Below are positions 10,066 through 21,261 of a stretch of DNA of 64,000 bases, piece after piece. Every line of letters starts with the position of its first letter. Positions within the stretch are counted from its first letter, which is position 1. Location: contig OZ018335.1 in NCBI GenBank assembly GCA_963969495.1, positions 90,807,088 to 90,871,087 of the forward strand. The letters are read 5' to 3'. Below the pieces are notes generated by a model. That model searched no databases, was not told the DNA's origin, and worked only from the letters and a program-made list of their open reading frames with translations. This stretch comes from Ceratothoa steindachneri. Its lineage: Eukaryota > Arthropoda > Malacostraca > Isopoda > Cymothoidae. A program made the translations under genes and the position numbers.

Positions 10066-11504
10066 CTTTTTTTTACCACACTTGTAAACCTCTTAAAAGA
10101 TACCCCTCCCCCGAGTGTAACAAAACTTTTACAAAACCTTATAGAATTTTATTTAAAAAATTGCAACGATTATTTTACTTTTCACTATGTAGCCAGAAGG
10201 CTACCTGTGTTTTTGCCTTATAGTTTTTTAAGTAGAGCAAAACACCCGTGCGGTGACTCTGTCCGTGCAGATAGCTTCGTTACTACATTATTGCTCCCAT
10301 TTCCTACTATTTCTATATATTTCCGGCACCAGCAGAAAAATAAATTTGCATATCACATCCAGCCGTAGTTGGCTTGACGTCTTAAATGCTACGGATGAAG
10401 GAGAGGTGTTGTTCTAATGCTTCGAGGACATTAAGTGCAGTTTGTGAATAACTATTATTGATAATATAGCTTCGATCCTGCACGGTGTAAGCACCACACC
10501 AAGTAGTGCATGTGTGCATATATAAAAATCAGCAAGGCCGTCCAAAATAGGGAAGAGCCCTCGCGAACTTCAAACCGTGGAAAGACAACCGTGGAAAGAC
10601 AACCGTGGAAAGACAACCGCGAGAACCGACTCCCCAGCCGGACTCGGCGCCATCCTCCCTCGCATAGTTCCAGTCTGAGGCAAAATGTCCACTAAGTATG
10701 ACAAACGCAATAGTTTTGATGCTGTAAAGGCCAGGGCAACAGAAGCATGACCACAAATATGCATTTTGAGGTGACCTCCAAGGCTGTGTTGGAACTGTCG
10801 GTGCTAACATTCAAAGGAATCAAAAACTATCGGAGGAATTGCTTCCCCTTAAAACTGAAAAGCTCTGGGTGCGATTGGTGTGCCCTTTGAACATAGTCTT
10901 TGTCAAGGTAGTCCGCTGATGAAATGAAAACTCAAAAGTAATCAATAGACGCCGCCTTGTAGACAAACAGATTGCTCCTATGTTGGCCAGTGATGTGTTA
11001 ACTCATAGGAAAGAAATTCCGTCTTTTTCGCTTTGCCTCCTTGACCAGACATCAATTCAAAGAGGCTAGCTATTTGGATCGCATTTCATTAGAGACCAAT
11101 CTCCTTTGAAACCACATATACTTAATTGCTCATAGGGTCTTTAGTCTCCCTAACATTTTTAAGCTTGCAATCTTTTATTTTAGCACTTGAACGGTTGAGT
11201 GCGAGACATGCTCTTCGAAGTCCGCTCCTAGTAATACTTAAATACTCCTTTACATTCCATAAATGGGTTATTCAGATGCCATTAAGATTGAAAAAAAATA
11301 AATAAACGACAGACTTAAAAATGTTTGTCGATGTTGAAATCAAAATTATCGTAAGAGGATTAAATAGAACGCTTGACAGTTGTTACGAGGCCAAATAAAA
11401 GCTTACGTTTACAAACTGCTCTGAAATAAAGTCGTTCACTATTTGGGGTTCATTTTTGAAGGCCGAATTTTAGTACGCGAGCAAATGTTAGCCTACCACA
11501 CGAA
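10066..11504. other. No gene seen; contains a 14-bp triplicate
   Basis: No ORF here resembles a family I recognise. A perfect three-copy repeat of aaccgtggaaagac lies at 10573-10614. The rest is unique-looking AT-rich sequence with scattered short ORFs that have no coding features. Confidence 0.5.
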
Positions 11505-12035
11505 ATTAAATTTTTAGTCGCGTGCGCTTAGTCACGTGTGACCCTATGTCAGTCGGTCTGTCCCCGTTCTGCTTTGTTTTGTTTTGGTAATAACATTGTA
11601 ACTATTCAGCCTATTCTAAAGAAATTTCAAATCCTTATGTTGTTTTACATTTTCTTCCGAATTATGTAACTTCGAAGGTCTTCCCAAGGTTAGCCCAGGA
11701 ATTATTTTGCTTTGGCAATAACATCACAACTATTCGGCCGATTCTAACAAATTTGAAACCCTTGTTTTGTTTTGCATTCTCTTTCGAATGATATAATTGT
11801 CAATGTCCTCTCAAGGTTAGCCGGGAAATTATTTGGCAATGACATCATAACAATTTGGCTGATTCTAACAAGATTTGAAACCTTTGGGTTGTTTTACATT
11901 CTCTTTTGAATGATATAATTGCCAAAGGTCCTCCAAAGGTTAGTTCGGGAATTATTTAAAGTTTCGAATGTGGTATTCTCATAAAACAGAATAAGTGAAA
12001 GCACGCGATTTTGGTCAGCAGACCTTGTTTACTTA
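11505..12035. repeat. Interspersed repeat R, longest copy, with internal tandem units
   Basis: It begins 'tttttagtcgcgtgcg' and ends 'gcacgcgattttggtcagcagacc'. The octamer TCGCGTGC occurs at the start and inverted near the end, suggesting weak inverted termini. Inside, three units start at about 11589, 11717 and 11838 (period 121-128 bp), each reading 'ataacat..taac...ttc...attctaac'. Related pieces are at 1125-1245 and 47045-47315. It is non-coding and may be a MITE-like or other non-autonomous element; its class is undetermined. Confidence 0.6.
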
Positions 12036-12649
12036 CTTAATAAAGGACTTAGAGCCACGCCGCTAACTAAGAGTTACCTGGAGAGTCAAAGTGAAATTCA
12101 CTCACATTAAAAAAAAATAGATATAAAACATTTTAAAAGAGAGTCAAAGAACACCAAATGTGAGTCACCCCCCCCCCCCATCATTGTTTTCACTCTTGAA
12201 CCAACGTGTGAACTTTACCGAGTTATCTGACATGCATTGATTTCGTCATTACTATGCACGTCACTTCATACGGGGATAATTAGGGTGCCCATTAGGAAAC
12301 TGGTTTGAGGAATAGCCCACAGCGGAATCTTGGGTCAGAAATCATTCTGGTATGCGACTTAACTGCAACGTTCAGGGGAGGAGGGAGTAATCCTCACGCC
12401 CGAGGGTCAGGTAAGCAGTCTGCGTCTCTGTGAACGTTGGAAACAGGTATGATGTAAGAAACCCGAGTGATGGTGGCAGTTGACTCGACCACTACTTCCA
12501 TTAAGTCCTACATGATTCAACCGTCTAGTGGAGCTTAACCACATCCACCAATCCATCATCATCCTTCATCCGGGCCGTACTCGAGGCGAGGAACTAATTG
12601 GTTAATGGGTGAGAGCTCTCTATCCCCAAATCCAGTTATAATCAAACCA
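12036..12649. other. No gene seen
   Basis: This is unique-looking sequence with a run of ten C at about 12170. No ORF or known repeat is recognised. It is the left flank of Helitron B. Confidence 0.4.
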
Positions 12650-15196
12650 TCTTTACTATAGAAAAGCTCTTACGTATGTCCTTTATAGAAATTAAACCTA
12701 CTGGACCAATTTTGATCAAACTTTGACGATTGATAGGTTTTGACTTAGATTAGGTTTTAGGGTATTAATACATGGGGGAAAAGTGTATTTTGAATCTCCT
12801 AGGAGCCAATAATGGGGTCTATGTAATAAATATTTTTCCCATTTAAGATTTTTAAAAAAAATCCTTAATGAAAGTTAAGGGAAGCAAAAAGCATTTGAGG
12901 TAGGGATATAAAATTTCCCAATGGGCATAGAATAGATTCTGTAATAGTCAACTTGAATTTACAAGTTCAAACTTGCCTCTGACCTGACCTCTATATTGCA
13001 CAATATTGTGCAATACTTTGACCATAATATATAAGAATATGAGCATATTTTAGCCCTTGCATTAGTTATACTTTGTTGGTGACACATCTTCTATAAATTA
13101 GTGGAAGTACTCGATTTTTTAGATATGTTTTGCAAACCATATAATTAAGATAACAAAGAAGGCAAAATATTTAAGGGATAAGCTAATATCCGTTCCAAGG
13201 AAAAATGCTCTGTTCGAATAAGATCTGCTTTCTTAGCGAAAGAGAGCCAGAGATTAGTTGAAACAGAAGAACGAAGACAGTTGAGGCCCCATGGTAACAA
13301 AACCAGAATTGAACAGATAAGACAAAAGCAGAGAGAGGAAAATCTTGAAGAAACAAGGATAAGAATTGGAAGACACAGACAAAATGAGCCTGAGGTTCGA
13401 AGATCTGACAGGTTGGAACGGATGAAGGTTAGAAATCAACAAGAAATCAACAAAATATAAGTAAAGAGGAAAGATCTCACAAACTGGAACAGATGAGGGT
13501 AAAAAATGGACAAGGAAGCCAAAATGAATCTGAAGTACTGAGATAACACAGATTGGAAGAGAAGAGGGCTAGAAATCAGCAGGAAAGACAAAATGAAACT
13601 GAAGTGCAAAGATCTGAAAGACCTTCTCCTGAGAGGTCAAGAATTTTCCAATCACGCAACAGAAAAATTTTCCAATGGCACTCGGAGGGTATGAATTAGG
13701 ATGCGAGGAGTGATTATGCATTTCATCCCAAAGTGAAGATTGATGCAAGGACAAAACTGTACCTACTGTGAAGCAAAGAAGTGGGAAAATGAACATATTG
13801 GTATGTGCTTCCAAATCAGTAAAGTTAAGTTGAGGCTTCTACTAAGATTCTTTAGAACTACTTAGGGAACTTTACACTAGTGCAATAATGAATAAAAAAA
13901 ACAACTTCTTTTAAAAATTCAGAACTAAAATGTGCAGTCTAGGTGACATTTTTGAGTCTGATATTATTCGTGAGAGAGGAATTATGCCTATACTTAAAGA
14001 CCAAAGGCAAGTGTATCACAGTACTGGATTTTTTTTGCCACTACCAAATAAAGATCCTCAATTTCTTCAACTTTATTTTATGTCTGATTTGGTTCAACAG
14101 GGTCAAAAGAGAGTTGATGCAACTAGAGTTACCAAAAATGACACAATCAAAAAGCTCCAAGATCTGCATCATGAATAAACAGTTATGTGAAACGTTTTAA
14201 ATTTGTTCTAGAAATATCACCATCTCCTGAATGCAAGATTGTTGTAGGTGCGTTCAAAATCCATTAAGTGAGCATTCTCCACGTTTTACTACACATCCAT
14301 TCCAATTAAGTAGGTGCAATAATCACAGGAGAAGAGTTTGGAAAACGTGATATTATTCTTCAAGATCTTGATAATAAGCTAAAAAGAATATCTTAGACTC
14401 ATCGTTCATATGTTGCCTTACAATATCCCATTCTTTTTGTCAATGTTGAAGTTGAGTATTATTATGAATCCCTCAAGCTGGAGGAAATTCCAGCTTCTTC
14501 TCATGATTACAAAAATGATTTCAATAACATTCAGATAAACGAAAATCTGTTCTAATAGATTGTTGTAGATATGTATGACAAAATGGATGGAGAAAGATTA
14601 TTATACATCAACTCTAACCAATAAGATTTAAGAGCATCATCATATATCCATCTACGAGATGGTATTAACACTGATGTAGTCATAAGTGAAATTGGTCAAC
14701 AAATCATTCTTCCATCAAGAATTATTGGAAATCCAAGTTATATGTATGAAAGGACTCAAGATGCAATGCGATACGTGACATAGTAAAAAGAATGATGCCT
14801 TATGTCATAAAAGCAACAATTCTTTCCTGTTGTAGGAGAGGAGAAGATGGCTATATAGCAAGAATTCCAAGGATCCTTACAGATGTTTCGTTCAATTTTA
14901 GAGACTGCAATTTCCATTCAAATTTAGCTTTCCAATGTCAATAAACAAATCACAAGGTGAAACACTGTCAGTGGTTGGATACATTTAGAAAACCCTGTTT
15001 TTCACATGGTCAACCCTATGTTAGATGGTCCAGAGTTGGAAGCAAAAAAAATGTTTACTTTTTTGCACACACTCAAAAATATAAAAATATGGTATACAGA
15101 GAATTCCTTTTGCATAATTCTGCTCCTTAAAAAATATGCTTTGAAAATTTGTATTTCTATGTTATCCTAGATGTTTGTTAATTTTTATAAGATAGT
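12650..15196 (+). mobile_element. Helitron copy B, opposite orientation to copy A, 3' end missing
   Basis: The 5' end TCTTTACTATAG at 12650 is preceded by A. From here to about 15196 the sequence is the reverse complement of 8564 down to about 4798, including the empty mariner target at about 14570. Similarity stops after 'agttat', so the last ~85 bp with the hairpin and CTGA are absent. Coding relics run in the same order: Arg/Glu-rich repeats (13208-13620), the Rep N domain (13930-14770), and after the shared deletion the helicase end with 'INKSQGETL' (about 14935-14975). There are many stops; a small internal duplication within the repeat part differs from copy A. Confidence 0.83.
13930..14178 (+). 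pseudogene. Helitron B Rep N-domain fragment
   Basis: An 82-codon open stretch, homologous to 7062-7310 minus, carries DIFESDIIRERG, QVYHSTG and PLPNKDPQFLQLYFMSD. Downstream, degenerate frames (14330-14780) retain 'EEFGKRDIILQDLDNKLKRIS', THRSYVALQYPILF and 'LPSR.IGNPSYMYE', all of the Helitron-like N domain. No nickase Tyr pair is present because of the internal deletion. Confidence 0.78.
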
Positions 15197-15339
15197 TATG
15201 TACTAAATAAACTAATAATATAAAATATGAGCACGTACAAAATAAGAGAACAATCATTCATAGAATTGCATAGCAAGCAAATGCATAAGAAACAAAGCAA
15301 GATTTGACAACGATGAAACCTAAAACAATTAAAATTAGG

Positions 15340-16319
15340 TGTTGAAGCCTTTGTTTTCTATTACTTTGGCGCAACGACGACCACAGGACTTCACCGGTTA
15401 CTTGCAAAATTCTGGTGTTTATTTATCCCATTCTTCCTCACTTTTAGTAAATAAATTCTTAAACTTTGTATCCAATGATCTTCCAGAGATTCTCAATTAG
15501 ACTTAAGGCCGAGGCTTTGCGCAGAAAACTTCATCACTTCGATATCTCCTTTTTTAAAATAGTATTTTACTCGCTTTGCAGTATGGAATGGGGCGTTGTC
15601 CTGCTTAAATACTGCTAGCCTGTTCAGATATGTTCGGAGTCAAGGTATAACATGTTGTTGTACGAGATTTATGTACATCTTCGCATTTGCCCTTTCAATT
15701 ATTCTCACTAGCGGACCAACTCCAGAAGAAAAAAACCCTCATACCATGACGCTGCTTCTCCATGTTTGTCAGACTTTTTAACATATTTAGGCTGAAGTCT
15801 GTCACCTGCAGCGAGTTCAACAATCGTCTGCCATCAGACCCAATTAAATTAAATTTATTTTCATGGCTGAAATGAATTCTCCCCCGCCTTTCATCACTCC
15901 AAACAACATAAGTTTCAGCATATTCGAGCTTCGCCTTCGAGTTTTTCTTATTGATGATTGATTTGGTTGTTGGAGAACGAGATTTTAAACCAGATGCAGG
16001 CAAAGGGACACTGCGAAACGGCTCACTATTTCACCATTATTGGTCTTAATTTTTTATTAAAATTCCTGCTGCACTCTTGAATGGATTCTTCATAGAGAAA
16101 TGCCTAATATTTGTCTTCTTGAGCGGTGGTTATGCGGGGTCGACCGACACTTGCAGGAGATTTGAAGATTTTGTTTTCACTGTATAACTTCAGAACCTGC
16201 TAAATAATACTCTTAGGCCTTCCTGCCTCTCTTGAATTTGCAGAATCAGTCGTTCCCGAAGTCTTCAAACGAACAATTCTCTGATGGAACTCATGAGTCA
16301 CTTTCACGTATGGTGGCAT
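15340..16319 (-). pseudogene. Tc1-like transposase A, degenerate
   Basis: I take the start as the minus-strand ATG at 16319-16317 (MPPYVKVTHEFHQRIV). The N-terminal recognition domain reads to VGRPRITTAQEDKY with two stops. The frame at 15695-16003 then holds the catalytic start (YAETYVVWSDE...IHFSHENKFNLIGSDGRR). The sequence 15700-15480 keeps pieces of the core, with the 'SPDLNPIE' box decayed to something like SLGLKSN. Tc1 transposases cut and paste DNA at TA; this copy has several stops and lacks a recognisable third catalytic residue. Confidence 0.78.
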
Positions 16320-16476
16320 GTCTGTAGAATGAATACGACAAGAATAGCGGTTATACAGTTGTTACCTACTGAGAAAAATATTGCCAGATGATTTCAAGAG
16401 ACTTCTAGAATGTTCCTGAAAAAATCGTTTTCTTATTTTGCATGTGTCAATATTTTATTTTGTTAATTTATTTAGT

Positions 16477-16640
16477 ATAATTTATTGAATATACAATTGT
16501 ATCATATGAAATCTACATAAAATATATTAAATGCATAAATTTATCTACCATGCAAATATCGTTTACCTAGTCATTATATTTTGGGAAATATTTTAATAAA
16601 AGAAAATCGTTCTCTTATTTTACTCCGTAATGTATTTACT
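16477..16640. repeat. Interspersed repeat R2, copy 2 (left part)
   Basis: It matches 8566-8720 in the same orientation (tttattgaatatacaattg... through aaaatcgttctcttatttt). Its continuation appears to lie at about 17750-17785, beyond the Tc1-like relic B. Confidence 0.5.
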
Positions 16641-17570
16641 GTTCAGGATTTCATTCTTGATGATGCTTTTACATCTCCTGCCAGAGGAATGAACCAACTG
16701 TTGATACTTGCGCAGTACTCTTGCTCCTTTCATTTTAAAGAATTTCCCAGAGTTCTTGAACTGTCTTCGGATTCCTCACTTTAGATGTCTCTCCGAGTGT
16801 CTTCCAAACATTTTCAATGGGATTCAGGTCCGGTCTCTCTGTAGGCCAGTTCAGAACAGTGATGCCCTTGTCATCCAGGAAGGTTTTCACCGACTTGTCG
16901 TGTGGCAGGTGCCGTTATCATACATGAAAATTGTAGGTCGGCTTCGTAGGTTCGCAGATGGGTCTAAGTATGGTGTTGCAGCAAATCTTTATACCCTTGT
17001 TCATTCACTATGCCCTATAATCGCATAAGTGGCCCAGACTCTTCTACCGAAACCACGCTCCAGAACATGAAGCTTTCTTTGGCAAATTTTACGCTCATGT
17101 GGTGAAATTAGCAGACAATCTTTCGCCTGCTCTACGACGAACGAACCTCCTGCAATCAGATCCGAACAAATTGAACTTAGATTTGTCATTGAAGTGGACT
17201 TGGCTCCCATTGGTCATCCAATCTTATGATCAGGTGTTCACTAACGAATACAAGATGAGCTTCCTTGTTCTACCGACTGGTCAATGGTTTTACCTCGCGT
17301 ATGCGAGTGTGAAGCTTATCTTTCCCTAGCCGATGTGACATCTGCCTGTTTTCATTGAATCGCCAAAATCTCACTAATCTTTCGATGAACTGCTACAGCC
17401 GTCTTGAAACGGCCCTTCCTCGCAATTTAGTTAATTGCTCTGTCTTTCCTTTTTGAGGTCTTCCTTTGCCTATCGGTTGCTCGACCAACCTTTCAAAACC
17501 TTTTATTGCCATAGGTTGAGAGAATATTATGGAATAAACATTTGGAACGCTGGGCAGTCTCTGCATTAGC
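16640..17570 (-). pseudogene. Tc1-like transposase B, degenerate
   Basis: On the minus strand the N-terminal part (about 17500-17340) has GRPQKGKTELTKL, and 17250-17010 carries 'SKFNLFGSD' followed by 'KFAKESFMFWSVV', the first half of the DDE core. At 16860-16800 the box PDLNPIENVWK is intact, including the Glu that completes the DDE triad of Tc1 elements. Frames change repeatedly and stops are frequent. It is a different subfamily from relic A. Confidence 0.78.
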
Positions 17571-18404
17571 TCTTGGTGGCGTAGCTTTACGATTAGCTCG
17601 CGGACAGAGAGAGAGGCGTGACAAGTTTCTTAGTCAGGTTAACTGGACGACAGCTGGCAAAAGAATAACCTAGCATACACGAAAGTGAGCTGAAGATAGT
17701 TGTTAAGAAAATAATGCTGATTCTCTCTGCAAGAAACCAAATCGTGCCTATCATTTTGGAAACTTCATTTTTTCTAGGAACGGCGCGGTTCCTTGCCGTC
17801 TGTCTCAGGTTCTTGAGTTGGTTTTGGCATTTCCGGCTGCAGCTTTCTTGGAGATCGCAGGTCACCTATTAGAAATATAAACTATATTTTTAGACGGTAG
17901 CGTTTCAAAATTTATATTTACCCGCAACTTGCAAGAGTTTCTGCTTCCTTCAATGGACCTAAAGATATTTGCTTCTATGAATGTACGTTTATTTAAACTT
18001 TTTAACTCTCGTTATTGTGTGAATTTCATGTAAAATTTCTGCATATGTATAGGCTAAAAAACCTAAAACTATTTATGCTGGTATGGATGATCTCGTTGGT
18101 TGTTATAATGAGGTAGCCCATGAAATTAAAATAAAATTGAATTAAAACTCCTCTCGCGTTCATCCGACTGGGCCACAGTCTAATCGAATGTTTCTAGATA
18201 GCTCTAGTGGAGCGCTACAAAGCTCATCAAGTACTAGGATATGTAATTAGAGATCCGAGGACCACTTGGCGGCATAGGCTAGAATCGTTGCAATTTTCCC
18301 TTTATATTAGGTTGTCTAGAAATGAATGTCGCATTTAAAAGATAATAAGATGCTTCCTTGAGGGTTTTTTTTAAAATTGGAAGCTCTTTAGAGATAAGTG
18401 TAGT
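17571..18404. other. No gene seen
   Basis: A small part (17750-17785) resembles repeat R2. The rest contains no recognisable gene and leads into the satellite array. Confidence 0.4.
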
Positions 18405-19359
18405 AAACCCTATGCCTTTTTCAGGTGCAGTTATGCCTAAGCCCCATTAAGGTAGCAATACCTATTCTTTTTAAGCTGTTGTAATGCCTAAACCTTTTTA
18501 AGCTAGCAAAACCTAGGCCCTTTTTAAGCTGTAGTAATGCCTAAACCTTTTTAAGTTAACAATATCTAGGCTTTTTAAGCTGAAGTAATGCTTAAACCTT
18601 TTTAAGCTAGCAAGGCCTAGGCCCTTTTAAGCTGTAGTAATGCCTAAACCTTTTTAAGTTAGCAATACCTAGGCTTTTTAAGCTGTAGTAATGTCTAAAC
18701 CTCTTTAAGTTAGCAATATCTAGGCTTTTTAAGCTCAAGTAATGCTTAAACCTTTTTAAGCTAGCAAGGCCTAGGCCCTTTTAAGCTGTAGTAATGCCTA
18801 AACCTTTTTAAGTTAACAATACCTAGGCTTTTTAAGCTGAAGTAATGCTTAAACCTTTTTAAACTGGCAAGGCCTAGGCCCTTTTTAAGCTGTAGTAATG
18901 CCTAAACCTTTTTAAGTTAACAATACCTAGGCTTTTTAAGCTGTAGTAATGTCTAAACCTATTTAAGTTAGCAATATCTATGCTTTTTAAGCTGAAGTAA
19001 TGCTTAAACCTTTTTAAGCTAGCAAGGCCTAGGCCCTTTTAAGCTGTAGTAATGCCTAAACCTTTTTAAGTTAGAAATACCTAGGCTTTTTAAGCTGAAG
19101 TAATGCTTAAACTTTTTTAAGCTGGCAAGGCCTAGGCCCTTTTTAAGCTGTAGTAATGCCTAAACCTTTTTAAGTTTACAATACCTAGGCTTTTTAAGCT
19201 GTAGTAATGCCTAAACCTTTTTAAGTTAACAATACCTAGGCTTTTTAAGCTGTAGTAATGTCTAAGCCTCTTTAAGTTAGCAATATCTAGGCTTTTTAAG
19301 CGGAAGTAATGCTTAAACCTTTTTAAGCTGGCAAGGCCTAGGCCCTTTTTAAGCTGTAG
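18405..19359. repeat. ~51-bp satellite array, left part
   Basis: Monomers of about 51-52 bp each contain two related halves ending in 'ctttttaag' (24 + 27 bp). Variant types recur: one with 'ttaacaatacctagg', one with 'ttagcaatatctagg', one with 'ctagcaaggcctaggccc'. They are arranged in a loose repeating order, so a higher-order unit of two or three monomers is likely. Each monomer has the palindrome CCTAGG. Monomers become more diverged toward 18405. The array stops at 19359, where the LTR element begins. Confidence 0.92.
19355..19359. other. 5-bp target site duplication (left) of Ty3 element
   Basis: TGTAG precedes the 5' LTR and is repeated at 25430-25434 after the 3' LTR. Removing the element and one copy restores a normal satellite monomer. 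Confidence 0.92.
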
Positions 19360-19849
19360 TGTGATAGAACGAGTTGAATCTGTGTTAAATTCAACTCCTA
19401 TCCCATATTAGTTAAAACCTCGAGGAGGCCCACGTGCATCTTCGATTCGAGGCTTGGAGTCTTATCAACAGCTACCGGACGTCAATGTTTAAACAAGGAG
19501 GTTATCGTCCCCCCCGTTTGCCCCCATACGCCGACCTCGCCAGATCGAGTTAGGCTTATGGACAGATAAGGCATTTTTCTCCGGCCCAGCTGTGCGTTCC
19601 CTCGAAGTTTCCACCCCATTCTCCCCCACGCCAAGGAGATGTCCTGGCTAGTTATATGGAAACTTTACCACTAAGAGCAGATTGGAGATCCAGATTTTCG
19701 TCGCGAAACATCACCACGACCCTCTCTCCCTTTGTGCGCCAAGGGACCTCGACCTCGAGATTCACCATCACTTGTCCAGAAGGAGGACAATATTCCTTGA
19801 GTGCCAAAGGTTCGAGCCTTTAGTGACGCCAAGTCCCCAAGGCATCCCC

Positions 19850-20400
19850 CCCCCCTGTTGTTCAAGGAGAACAACATTAGAACAGCCATTGTTCGTTTTG
19901 AGCCCTTCGCCAAGAAACGGTTCTCACCCCCCCTGTTGTTCAAGGAAAACAACATTAGAACAGCCATTGTTCTTGAGCCCGTAGACAAGAGACGGTTCTC
20001 ATCCCCCCCCTTTGTTCAGAAGAGAACAACCTAGAACAGCCATTGTTCGTTTTGAGCCCTTCGCCAAGAAACGGTTCTCATCCCCCCCTGTTGTTCAAGG
20101 AGAACAACATTAGAACAGCCATTGTTCGTTTTGAGCCCTTCGCCAAGAAACGGTTCTCATCCCCCCCTGTTGTTCAAGGAGAACAACATTAGAACAGCCA
20201 TTGTTCGTTTTGAGCCCTTCGCCAAGAAACGGTTCTCACCCCCCCTGTTGTTCAAAGGAGAACAACATTAGAACAGCCATTGTTCTTGAGCCCGTAGACA
20301 GGAGACGGTTCTCATCCCCCCCTTTGTTCAGAAAAGAACAACCTAGAACAGCCATTGTTCGTCAAGCCGTTCGTCGAGTAACGGTTCTCCTTTCCAAGAC
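19850..20400. repeat. 79-bp tandem repeats in the 5' LTR
   Basis: Full units start at gttcgttttgagccc at 20045, 20124 and 20203 (79-bp steps), mixed with a variant carrying 'gttcttgagcccgtagac'. Each unit has a C-run and the inverted repeat GTTGTTC-aagga-GAACAAC (for example 19857-19875). Most variants keep complementarity. The same array with the same copy number lies at 24383-24933 in the 3' LTR. Confidence 0.9.
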
Positions 20401-20713
20401 GCCTCGTCAGGATCCTTTTATCCCCCCCCCTTCGGCTGGAACTCGCCACCGGACCGAATATTCCTTCAAGTACCTTCCACTGCACCCTAATGAAGTTACG
20501 TAAGCCAAGCGTCATCTTTTGAGTATTGATCCCTTATTTGTCAATTCTATCCTGTGCTTTAAATGGTTTATCGAACCATCCCATCTCTTTAACTCCATAT
20601 TTGTTTTACCCTTTTTGATCCCTTAAATCCTTGGATTAGCCCGAGTCTCCACGACCCTTTCCATTCTGTTTGTCAATATTTTCCGTTTTTGTGTATTGTT
20701 TATAGTTATTATT

Positions 20714-20719
20714 AATAAA
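20714..20719 (+). promoter_or_regulatory. Candidate LTR polyadenylation signal
   Basis: AATAAA lies in an AT-rich stretch, conserved at 25247-25252 in the 3' LTR. The position toward the LTR 3' end fits a signal in R. Confidence 0.5.
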
Positions 20720-20922
20720 ACTCTATTTTATTAATGATAGCAATATTATTATCCTTGAGCTCAGTTCCACTTCTTAAGCATTTTGAAGATACATAATATC
20801 GGCCGCCAGACAGTAAAACGCACTCTAAAGATAATTAAGGAAGTTCCCTCAACGAATAGTGAAATATATGGTATCGTCGGGGGTCATTCTACGACATATA
20901 TATATATATATACTATTTAATT

Positions 20923-20932
20923 TGGTATCAGG
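20923..20932 (+). other. Candidate tRNA primer-binding site
   Basis: TGGTATCAGG shares its first nine bases with the initiator-Met-type primer site used by many LTR elements. It lies 26 bp after the LTR end, separated by a short TA run, whereas a functional site normally abuts the LTR. The run may have expanded, or this may not be the primer site. Confidence 0.35.
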
Positions 20933-21261
20933 TGTGTAAGGTTTAACGCTATATCTTTGCAAACACTGGTCTCAGTCGAGTAAAGCATAGTGTTATTCGT
21001 TATAATAATAGAATATAGTAGTTCCCTTTTGTTTTAACGATTGCTATCCCCTTTTTTTTTAAACTTAAGAAGCTGGAGTAGCTCAAGGAACGGTTATAAT
21101 AATTTGTTTGTTTTTTTGTGATTTTAGTCAGTGGTTATTTAGAGTAAGAAACCAAGTACGAATAGGTCAGTGCCCATATTTAGGTAGGCTAATTCTATAG
21201 AGGCATAATTCTTGTTGCGAGGAATTTTAGTTGGTTGACTAGTGCGCCCCCAAGTGCAAAG

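Larger units (their letters stand above)
19360..20896 (+). repeat. 5' LTR
   Basis: The boundaries are TGTGATAG and ACGACA, set by comparison with the 3' copy and the target duplication. It contains a tandem array (19850-20400). The AATAAA at 20714-20719 probably serves as polyadenylation signal, placing the R/U5 boundary in the last ~180 bp. Small ORFs inside are by-products of the tandem array. Confidence 0.93.

Noticed and set aside
15197..15230. CTAA followed by T near 15219 as the 3' end of Helitron B
   Set aside because: No hairpin precedes it and similarity to copy A has already stopped, so truncation is the simpler reading.
19671..20503. Several ~100-codon ORFs on both strands in the LTRs, repeated at 24125-25048
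   Set aside because: They lie over the 79-bp tandem repeats, overlap in several frames and occur in both LTRs identically; they are by-products of the repeat.
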